Shown here piece by piece: positions 1 to 6,073 of a stretch of DNA of 16,713 nt (position 1 is its first letter; every line of letters starts with the position of its first letter). The DNA is from RGIG4576 sp964613095 (GTDB taxonomy: Bacteria > Bacteroidota > Bacteroidia > Bacteroidales > Muribaculaceae), in the NCBI GenBank assembly GCA_964613095.1, contig CAZTFX010000046.1, positions 1 through 16,713 of the forward strand. Direction: 5' to 3'. Below the pieces are notes generated by a model. The model was not told where the DNA came from. It ran no database searches and was given only the letters and a program-made list of their open reading frames with translations. The position numbers and the translations under genes were made by a program.

Positions 1-437
1 TTCAGACTTACAAAGATATATGCTTAGACACATACTTTTGCTACTGAGCCGTAATTGGCAATCAATGCATTACCCCCGAAAAATACGGCAAAAATATTTG
101 AAATATTCGAAAAAGTTTTGCTAATTTTGTAAAACCGAAACCACATTAGCTGTAGCCTTAATGAGGTTCTGACTACTCGCTAATGGTAAATTGAATTTAT
201 AGAACCTCCCAAAAATAAATAACATTGATTCATAAAACCAACTATTTCTAACAAATAAAACATAACTATATCTTCTGTTCCAATATATTTCTCTAACAAG
301 TATACCATTATTGATTTGAAGATGAATTGAAGTATGCCAAACTAAATTCATAAAGGTGATAAATTCTATATCAGCATTTTTTATTCCTTTAAAGTTGTGT
401 ATAATCAAGCGTTATGTTATATCATATCAATCAACTA
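1..437. other. Non-coding left edge, no convincing gene
   Basis: I see no convincing gene here. There are two exact TAnnTTTG minus-7 elements: TATCTTTG on the minus strand (plus positions 11-18) and TACTTTTG on the plus strand (33-40). They may be divergent promoters, but no good minus-33 partner is visible for either. The only open frame of note (121-408, minus) starts with TTG and lies 29 nt downstream of the ATPase gene. Its first 16 residues (IIHNFKGIKNADIEF after the start) recall the opening of SMC/OLD-like AAA ATPases, but no Walker A follows. It may be a decayed fragment or chance. Confidence 0.4.
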
Positions 438-1739
438 TTATAATTCATTTATCCTTTCCAAGAGAAAATCTTCAATATTGATATATTGTACTCCTTTTTC
501 ATCAATCCATGGTAAAACATTATCGCGTACCACAACTATTTTCATATAAGAATCATCAATTCTATTTAGGGAGTTTATTTCCTGCTGTCGTTTTTCTTCA
601 TCAGCAACAGTCAATGCGGATTGGATATAATAACGCCTATCTGTTTTATTTACCACAAAATCCACTTCAAGTTGTGTTCTTATCTTTTTCCCTTTTTCAT
701 CCGTATGATTATATTCCACCACACCCACATCAACATTAAAACCACGCGCAATGAGTTCATTATAAATAATGTTCTCTATAATATGATTCTCTTCTTGCTG
801 ACAAAAGTTGAGTCGTACATTTCTCAATCCAATATCCGTGAAATAATATTTCAATGGAGTATCAATATACGACCGACCTTTTATGTCGTAACGATATGAC
901 TTGCTTAATATATATGCATCAATAAAACAATCCAAATATGTTGATATTGTTTCATTTTTTATTTTCAAACCCTTAACAGATTGAAATGTATTAGATAAAC
1001 GTGTAGGGTTTGATAATGAACCAACTACTGATGCCACGACATTAAGCAACTCATCAAGGACTTCAATATTTGCACGTAATCTATTGCGTTCAATCACATC
1101 TTTAAGATATGTCAAACGGAACAGGTCCTGCAGATATTTTGATTTTTCTTCGTGGGTATTCTTATATAACACATAAGGCATTCCTCCATATGTCATAAAT
1201 TCGCGCCAAGCATAACGCTTGTCCTTTGGATATGCAGCATAAAACTCATCATATGTAAGTGGTGTTATGTGAATTTCTTCTCCTCTGTCACGAAAAGCGG
1301 TAGCCACATCAGATGAAAGCATTTTAGAATTACTACCAGTAACATAAATATCGACGTTAGGTAAACTTTTCAGTCCTAAAAGAACATCTACAAAGGTAAT
1401 TTTGCTTTCCGAACCCTTAGGAAGATAAGGATTATCTATTGTTTCTACCATTTGAATTTCATCAAGTAGAATATAATAATCTTTTTCTGTGTCGCTAACC
1501 TTTTCTCGCAGATACGAACCTAACTCCAAAGGATTACGATAACGAAAATTTATATCGTTATCCAGTTCAACCGAAATAATCTGCTCCGGCAAAATTCCTG
1601 ATTGTAGAAGAAATTCCCGGTACAATATTCCAAGCAGATACGATTTACCACAACGCCTAACTCCGGTTATTATTTTTATCTGACCATTGTTTCGACTACT
1701 GACCAGTCGCTGAAGATTTCTTTTTCGTTCTATTCTCAT
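438..1739 (-). CDS. AAA ATPase with DUF4143 C-terminal domain
   Basis: A 433-aa ATPase of the AAA_14/DUF4143 family, common and often multicopy in Bacteroidales; its cellular job is not established. Seen: Walker A GVRRCGKS (residues 26-33), Walker B YYILLDEIQ (D93/E94), a sensor-like TGSNSKML near 134-141, and the family signature DRGEEIHITPLTYDEF (about 151-166). The C-terminal half holds the DUF4143 region. It ends in a restriction-endonuclease-like strand pair, EVDFVV then YYIQSA, where the usual ExK is replaced, so nuclease activity is doubtful. The start is the ATG at 1739. An exact TATATTTG minus-7 element lies about 40 nt upstream, and a small palindrome (1753-1766) sits in the presumed leader. 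It appears monocistronic, with MerR upstream on the same strand 153 nt away. Length is normal and no disruption is seen. Family call strong, biological role unknown. Confidence 0.9.
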   Translation of the reverse strand: MRIERKRNLQRLVSSRNNGQIKIITGVRRCGKSYLLGILYREFLLQSGILPEQIISVELDNDINFRYRNPLELGSYLREKVSDTEKDYYILLDEIQMVETIDNPYLPKGSESKITFVDVLLGLKSLPNVDIYVTGSNSKMLSSDVATAFRDRGEEIHITPLTYDEFYAAYPKDKRYAWREFMTYGGMPYVLYKNTHEEKSKYLQDLFRLTYLKDVIERNRLRANIEVLDELLNVVASVVGSLSNPTRLSNTFQSVKGLKIKNETISTYLDCFIDAYILSKSYRYDIKGRSYIDTPLKYYFTDIGLRNVRLNFCQQEENHIIENIIYNELIARGFNVDVGVVEYNHTDEKGKKIRTQLEVDFVVNKTDRRYYIQSALTVADEEKRQQEINSLNRIDDSYMKIVVVRDNVLPWIDEKGVQYINIEDFLLERINEL

Positions 1740-1777
1740 AAAAGGATATTATTGCGGTTATCCGCATTTTTACCCTG

Positions 1778-1785
1778 CAAATATA
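1778..1785 (-). promoter_or_regulatory. Minus-7 promoter element of the DUF4143 ATPase gene
   Basis: TATATTTG on the minus strand matches the Bacteroidetes TAnnTTTG consensus exactly. It lies about 38 nt upstream of the ATPase start codon. I see no good TTTG at the expected minus-33 distance, so the promoter would be partial. Confidence 0.45.
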
Positions 1786-1892
1786 ATAATTCTGATTGAA
1801 TTTATGTATTTTGTCTTAAATAAATTTGAAATCTTAGTGCACGCAAAACACTGCAAATCATTGAATACTACAACCTCACTAATAATTTCATA

Positions 1893-2228
1893 TTACCTCA
1901 TGGAGTCGAGGGCTGATTGCAGTTTAATGAGGTTTTCTCGTACCGACTTCAATCTTTCCACGACTTCAAATGTCTTATCCACATTCTTTCTGTTCCTGTT
2001 TAATTGAGCCTGAGCTGCGTCAAGTTTCAATCCTTTTTCTTTTACAAGATAATACAATTTGCGAATGGTTTCCACATCTTGAGGGGTGTAGAAACGGGTA
2101 TTTTTCGCATTACGACGAGGCTTTAGAATGGTAAATTCTTTTTCCCAAAAGCGCAACGTTGAAGCCGGAATATTCAATATTTCAGCAACTTCCCCTATCT
2201 TGTAAAATTTCTTATTCAAATCGTCCAT
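1893..2228 (-). CDS. MerR-family transcriptional regulator
   Basis: A 111-aa DNA-binding protein. The N-terminus carries the MerR winged helix-turn-helix (YKIGEVAEILNIPASTLRFW, about residues 9-28) followed by the wing and FYTPQDVETIRKLYYLV. The C-terminal third looks like the dimerising coiled coil. There is no C-terminal effector domain and no metal-binding cysteines, so it is not a classical metal-sensing MerR. The frame is open to a GTG at 2234, but the ATG at 2228 gives the sequence MDDLNKKF and is the likelier start. It is divergent from alaS with 147 nt between start codons; a MerR gene beside alaS is an arrangement I recall from other Bacteroidetes. The shared intergenic region contains an AATAGGTT/AACCTATT dyad, suggesting it regulates itself and possibly alaS. 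The target is an inference. Confidence 0.9.
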   Translation of the reverse strand: MDDLNKKFYKIGEVAEILNIPASTLRFWEKEFTILKPRRNAKNTRFYTPQDVETIRKLYYLVKEKGLKLDAAQAQLNRNRKNVDKTFEVVERLKSVRENLIKLQSALDSMR

Positions 2229-2263
2229 AATCACAGTTTTTCACGTTTCAGGCACTTTAGTAC

Positions 2264-2282
2264 AATAGGTTAACAACCTATT
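2264..2282. promoter_or_regulatory. Palindrome in the merR-alaS intergenic region, candidate MerR operator
   Basis: AATAGGTT (2264-2271) and AACCTATT (2275-2282) form a perfect 8-bp dyad with a 3-nt centre. A further AACCTATT half-site lies at 2317-2324, next to the expected alaS transcription start. The dyad abuts the alaS minus-33 element. The right arm runs into six T residues, so it also resembles a terminator, but no gene upstream on the plus strand would use it. Operator is the preferred reading. Confidence 0.5.
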
Positions 2283-2283
2283 T

Positions 2284-2315
2284 TTTGCAAAAATAATAAT
2301 AAAGAAGTAATTTTG
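2284..2315 (+). promoter_or_regulatory. alaS promoter (Bacteroidetes sigma-ABfr type)
   Basis: A minus-33 TTTG (2284-2287) is separated by 20 nt from a minus-7 TAATTTTG (2308-2315), an exact match to TTTG-N20-TAnnTTTG. Transcription would start near 2321, giving a leader of about 55 nt before the alaS ATG. This is the best-formed promoter in the window. Confidence 0.75.
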
Positions 2316-2375
2316 TAACCTATTTCCAAATTAATTGGAATCAAGCGGATTATTTTTTATAAAAGCAAACTAAAT

Positions 2376-4994
2376 ATGCTTACATCAAAAGAAATTAGAG
2401 AATCATTTAAAGAATTCTTCCAAAGCAAAGGTCATAAAATCGTACCTTCTGCACCTATGGTCATTAAAGATGACCCTACTCTTATGTTTACCAATGCCGG
2501 TATGAATCAGTTCAAGGATATCATTCTGGGTACTGTAACACCTAATTTTAAACGAGTGGCAGACTCTCAAAAGTGCCTTCGCGTAAGCGGTAAACACAAC
2601 GATTTGGAAGAAGTAGGACTGGATACCTACCACCACACCATGTTTGAAATGCTTGGTAACTGGTCATTTGGTGACTATTTCAAGCAAGAAGCTATAGATT
2701 GGGCTTGGGAATATCTTGTAGATGTATTGAAGATAAATCCCGAAATATTATATGCAACAGTGTTTGAAGGTTATGAAGCCGAAGGGCTTGAACGCGACAA
2801 CGAAGCTGCTGCCATCTGGGAAAAACACCTTCCGAAAGATCATATCATCAATGGCAACCGCAAAGACAACTTCTGGGAAATGGGCGATACCGGTCCTTGC
2901 GGTCCTTGCTCCGAAATTCACATAGACTTGCGCAGTGATGAAGAAAAAGCAAAAGTTTCGGGTCGTGAACTTGTAAACCAAAGCCATCCACAAGTAATCG
3001 AAATATGGAATCTTGTGTTCATGCAATATAACCGCAAAGCCGATGGCTCATTGGAGGGGTTACCCGCAAAGGTTATCGACACCGGTATGGGCTTTGAACG
3101 CCTTTGTATGGCTCTTCAAGGTAAACAATCCAATTACGACACCGATGTATTCCAACCGCTTATTCAAAAGATTGCAACCCTTGCAGGGAAAAAATACGGA
3201 GAAAACGAAAAATCGGATGTGGCAATGCGCGTAATTGCCGACCACGTGCGTACTATTTCATTCTCCATTGCCGATTCTCAACTTCCATCCAATGCAAAAG
3301 CAGGATATGTGATTCGTCGCATTCTTCGCCGTGCAGTACGTTACGGTTATACTTTCTTAAACCAAAAACAGGCTTTCATCTACACTCTTGTCGATACTCT
3401 GATCGACGTTATGGGCGAAGCCTACCCCGAACTTGTTGCACAAAGCGAACTTATAAAGAAAGTCATTAAGGAAGAGGAAGAAGCATTCCTTCGCACACTC
3501 GAAACAGGTATCAAACTTATCGATAAAGTCATCAATGACACTAAGGCTGCCAAAAAAACCGAAATATCAGGAGTGGAAGCATTCACACTTTACGACACTT
3601 ACGGTTTCCCTCTAGATTTGACTGAACTTATTTTAAAAGAAAATGGGTTGGCAGCCAATATCGAGGAATTCAATGCCGAGATGACCAAGCAGAAAGAACG
3701 TGCACGCAATGCCGCTGCAATCGAAGCCACCGATTGGGTTATTCTTCACGAGGGCGACGCAGAGTTTGTAGGTTATGACCTAGACGAAACCGAAACCGAA
3801 ATACTACGTTATCGCAAGGTTAAACAGCGTAACAAGGAATTCTATCAATTAATACTTGCTCGTTCTCCATTCTATGGTGAAATGGGTGGTCAAGTAGGTG
3901 ATAAAGGTAAACTCGTTTTTGCCAATGAGACTATCGACGTGGTTGACACCAAACGTGAATACAATCAAAGCGTTTGTATCGTAAACAAACTGCCACAAGA
4001 TGTAACCGAAAGTTTCCGTGCCGTAATCGATAAAGAAGCTCGTCAGGCAATATGTTGCAATCACACAGCCACTCACCTGCTTCATGAATCTCTTCGCGAA
4101 GTATTGGGAACACATGTCGAGCAGAAAGGTTCTTTCGTAAGTCCGGAAGTTCTTCGTTTCGACTTCTCTCACTTCCAAAAGATGACCGAAGAAGAAATAC
4201 GCAAAGTGGAACGTCTTGCCAATGAAAAAGTACGCAAGGCAACTCCACGTTGCGAGCATCGCGACATTCCTATTGCCGAAGCAAAAGCTCTTGGTGCAAT
4301 GGCTTTATTTGGTGAAAAGTACGGCGACAAAGTTCGCGTCATTCAATATGACAAATCCATTGAGCTTTGCGGCGGTACACACGTTGCCAATACCGGTAAT
4401 ATCGGTATGATTAAGATTGTGAGTGAAAGCAGTATTGCTGCAGGTATAAGACGTATTGAAGCCATTACAGGAGCTAACGTGGAAGACGCCATGTATCAAC
4501 TTAAAGATACAATGACTCAAATAAGCGCATTGCTCAACAATGCTCCCAATGTGATACCGGCTTTGCAAAAATCTCTTGCCGAAAATGCCGACCTTCGCAA
4601 GCAAGCCGAAGAATTCTTGCAAGAACGTATCAAGAACCAAAAAGCTGAACTTCTTGAAAAGGCTGAAAACATCAACGGTTTAACTGTCGTTTCTTGCTAT
4701 GGTCCTCGCATTGCCGAAGTGGTGAAAGGTATAGCATTCGCACTTAAAGCCGACAATCTGATGGATACAGTGTTCCTAGCTGCAACACACGAAAACGGCA
4801 AACCAATGCTTACGGTTCAACTATCGGAAAACCTTGTTAAAGAAGGAATGAACGCGTCAACAATCGTACGCGAAGCGGCAAAACTTATCAAAGGTGGTGG
4901 CGGAGGTCAACCGCATTTCGCACAAGCCGGAGGTAAGGACATCGACGGGCTTTCTGCTGCAATGGATAAGCTTCGTGAGCTTATAAAACACTGA
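2376..4994 (+). CDS. alaS: Alanine--tRNA ligase
   Basis: Cytoplasmic class II aminoacyl-tRNA synthetase that charges tRNA-Ala with alanine and hydrolyses mischarged Ser/Gly-tRNA-Ala. Its 872 aa match the usual full length. The N-terminal catalytic domain is complete (FTNAGMNQFKDIILG near 38-52; the class II motif region HHTMFEMLGNWSFGDYFK). The editing domain keeps its zinc-binding set: HTATH (H563, H567) and CGGTH (C665, H669). The C-terminal C-Ala module ends in the typical GGGGGQPHFAQAGG segment. The start is the ATG at 2376, preceded by an A-rich region with little Shine-Dalgarno character, as is normal in this phylum. It has its own promoter (2284-2315) and a strong terminator 30 nt after the stop, so it is monocistronic. 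Essential housekeeping gene; nothing anomalous. Confidence 0.98.
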   Translation: MLTSKEIRESFKEFFQSKGHKIVPSAPMVIKDDPTLMFTNAGMNQFKDIILGTVTPNFKRVADSQKCLRVSGKHNDLEEVGLDTYHHTMFEMLGNWSFGDYFKQEAIDWAWEYLVDVLKINPEILYATVFEGYEAEGLERDNEAAAIWEKHLPKDHIINGNRKDNFWEMGDTGPCGPCSEIHIDLRSDEEKAKVSGRELVNQSHPQVIEIWNLVFMQYNRKADGSLEGLPAKVIDTGMGFERLCMALQGKQSNYDTDVFQPLIQKIATLAGKKYGENEKSDVAMRVIADHVRTISFSIADSQLPSNAKAGYVIRRILRRAVRYGYTFLNQKQAFIYTLVDTLIDVMGEAYPELVAQSELIKKVIKEEEEAFLRTLETGIKLIDKVINDTKAAKKTEISGVEAFTLYDTYGFPLDLTELILKENGLAANIEEFNAEMTKQKERARNAAAIEATDWVILHEGDAEFVGYDLDETETEILRYRKVKQRNKEFYQLILARSPFYGEMGGQVGDKGKLVFANETIDVVDTKREYNQSVCIVNKLPQDVTESFRAVIDKEARQAICCNHTATHLLHESLREVLGTHVEQKGSFVSPEVLRFDFSHFQKMTEEEIRKVERLANEKVRKATPRCEHRDIPIAEAKALGAMALFGEKYGDKVRVIQYDKSIELCGGTHVANTGNIGMIKIVSESSIAAGIRRIEAITGANVEDAMYQLKDTMTQISALLNNAPNVIPALQKSLAENADLRKQAEEFLQERIKNQKAELLEKAENINGLTVVSCYGPRIAEVVKGIAFALKADNLMDTVFLAATHENGKPMLTVQLSENLVKEGMNASTIVREAAKLIKGGGGGQPHFAQAGGKDIDGLSAAMDKLRELIKH

Positions 4995-5024
4995 AAAACG
5001 TTTTTAAATATAAATTCCAATAAG

Positions 5025-5058
5025 AATAAGCTCAGCGAATAATCGTTGAGCTTATTTT
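5025..5058 (+). terminator. alaS intrinsic terminator, copy 1 of a duplicated hairpin
   Basis: AATAAGCTCAGCGA (5025-5038) pairs with TCGTTGAGCTTATT (5043-5056), giving 14 bp with one G-U pair around an ATAA loop, followed by a T run. The same hairpin recurs at 5909-5940. The hairpin can serve either strand. Confidence 0.9.
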
Positions 5059-5100
5059 TATTGAACACAACCGTTCTAATGTGATTTTTACAGATGATTA

Positions 5101-5119
5101 CTCTTGTCTTACACAAGAG
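5101..5119. repeat. Short inverted repeat upstream of the toxin gene
   Basis: CTCTTGT (5101-5107) and ACAAGAG (5113-5119) are perfect 7-bp arms around 5 nt. There is no T run after it, so it is unlikely to be a terminator. It may be a structural or operator element in the 165 nt between the alaS terminator and the toxin gene. Confidence 0.3.
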
Positions 5120-5159
5120 AGTTGAAAACTTACATTTTTAACCAAGATTTCAAAAAATA

Positions 5160-5176
5160 TCCACTTTTATAGTGGA
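5160..5176. promoter_or_regulatory. Candidate HigA operator
   Basis: TCCACT (5160-5165) and AGTGGA (5171-5176) form a dyad with a 5-nt centre about 50 nt upstream of the toxin start codon. A near-match minus-7 element, TATCTTCG (5195-5202), lies between them. HigA-type antitoxins repress their own operon by binding dyads in this position. Binding here is inferred from position and symmetry only. Confidence 0.4.
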
Positions 5177-5226
5177 ACTTTCAATAATAAGCATTATCTT
5201 CGTATCGTGAACAAGACAAAGTGACA

Positions 5227-5544
5227 ATGGAAATAAACTTTGAAAAAGAATACTTGCGTCAATTGTACGAGACCGGAAAGACATCGGACAAGAAACACCG
5301 ATTCCAACCGCAAATCGTAACACGATACCAATTGCGTATCAAGATACTTGAACAAGCAAACGGTATCGAAGAATTGTTTGCCCTCAATTCGTTTCATTAC
5401 GAAGTATTGAAAGGCAACAAGGCAGGAATTTCCTCAATCAGGGTAAACGACCAATACCGAATCGAATTTACAGTGCAACAACTTTCATCGGAAACCGTTG
5501 TTACTATATGTAACATTTTGGAATTGTCCAACCACTATAAATGA
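5227..5544 (+). CDS. RelE/HigB-family toxin (plasmid maintenance killer type)
   Basis: A 105-aa type II toxin. HigB toxins are ribosome-dependent mRNA interferases of the RelE superfamily. The compact alpha-beta fold is visible: helices at the N-terminus (FEKEYLRQLYETGK), the core FHYEVLKGNKAGISSIRVNDQYRIEF with conserved basic R/K residues, then TVVTICNILELSNHY, where the terminal histidine/tyrosine is typical. The frame opens at GTG 5221, but ATG 5227 gives MEINFEKEYL and is preferred. The toxin comes first and the antitoxin follows after 7 nt, the usual hig order. The whole module sits between two copies of the alaS terminator hairpin, which suggests insertion. Family assignment is firm; subtype (HigB versus other RelE) is less so. 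Confidence 0.88.
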   Translation: MEINFEKEYLRQLYETGKTSDKKHRFQPQIVTRYQLRIKILEQANGIEELFALNSFHYEVLKGNKAGISSIRVNDQYRIEFTVQQLSSETVVTICNILELSNHYK

Positions 5545-5551
5545 CAAGAAT

Positions 5552-5860
5552 ATGGGTAAATATGTATGCCAACGTCCGATTCACCCGGGCGAAATAATCA
5601 AAGAAGAAGTGGAATGCCGGAACATGAAACAAAACAAACTTGCAGAACAAATAGGCATTTCATACAAGATACTTAATGACATCTTGAACTGTCGCCGACC
5701 TCTCACAACCCCAACGGCAATGCTGATTGAAGCTGCTTTGGGCATAAGTGCCGGACTGCTTATGCGAATTCAACTTGACTATAATATGCATACCGCAAGT
5801 CAAGACAAATCGTTTATCAAAAGACTTGAAAGCGTAAGGAAATTTGCGGCAATGCTCTGA
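5552..5860 (+). CDS. HigA-family antitoxin, XRE-type helix-turn-helix
   Basis: A 102-aa antitoxin that would bind and neutralise the preceding toxin and repress the operon. It begins with the family hallmark RPIHPGEIIKEE (about residues 8-19), followed by the HTH: NKLAEQIGISYKILNDILNCRRPLTT (about 28-53). The C-terminal segment AALGISAGLLMRIQLDYNMH is the typical HigA tail. The open frame extends back to 5498 inside the toxin gene, but the ATG at 5552, 7 nt after the toxin stop, starts exactly where the family does. It ends at 5860, 48 nt before the second terminator copy. No truncation is seen. Confidence in the antitoxin role comes from both family features and pairing with the toxin. Confidence 0.9.
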   Translation: MGKYVCQRPIHPGEIIKEEVECRNMKQNKLAEQIGISYKILNDILNCRRPLTTPTAMLIEAALGISAGLLMRIQLDYNMHTASQDKSFIKRLESVRKFAAML

Positions 5861-5908
5861 ACTTATCAAGACTTCTGAATATCTATTTTAGAAATAATAA
5901 CCAATAAA

Positions 5909-5942
5909 AATAAGCTCAGCGAATAATCGTTGAGCTTATTTT
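5909..5942 (+). terminator. higBA terminator, copy 2 of the duplicated hairpin
   Basis: The 32-nt hairpin at 5909-5940 is identical to the one at 5025-5056 and is followed by a short T run. The identity extends to 42 nt (5901-5942 versus 5017-5058) with a single mismatch. Confidence 0.85.
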
Positions 5943-6006
5943 GTTAAAAGAAATGTAATACAAGGAATCTTTGGCACATGAATGCCTACCAATCACTTAT
6001 TTGCAG

Positions 6007-6028
6007 GAAATCACAATTTCGTGATTTC
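6007..6028. terminator. Hairpin between convergent genes, possible terminator
   Basis: GAAATCAC (6007-6014) and GTGATTTC (6021-6028) form a perfect 8-bp stem with a 6-nt loop. It lies 45 nt beyond the stop of the minus-strand FGE-domain gene. There is no T run on the minus side and only a short T-rich stretch on the plus side, so termination is uncertain. Confidence 0.4.
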
Positions 6029-6073
6029 TCGTTTTCACCTGTTACGGTCAGATAATGGTCTGTTTCGATTAAA

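Larger units (their letters stand above)
5017..5942. repeat. Direct repeats (5017-5058 and 5901-5942) flanking the toxin-antitoxin module
   Basis: Two 42-nt copies, 884 nt apart, differ at one position and bracket the HigB-HigA pair precisely. Each contains the whole terminator hairpin. This looks like a cassette that arrived by recombination at the alaS terminator, or carried its own copy. Seen directly: the repeat. Inferred: the insertion. Confidence 0.8.

Noticed and set aside
3849..4259. Long minus-strand open frame within alaS
   Set aside because: It lies antisense to the highly conserved AlaRS editing region, has no recognisable domain, and is a shadow of strong coding on the plus strand.
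5221..5226. GTG start for the toxin gene, two codons before the ATG
   Set aside because: The ATG at 5227 matches the usual family N-terminus and is the commoner start; the GTG adds only two residues.
5498..5551. Upstream in-frame ATG for the antitoxin, inside the toxin gene
   Set aside because: The extra 18 residues do not resemble HigA, whose conserved region begins right after the ATG at 5552.
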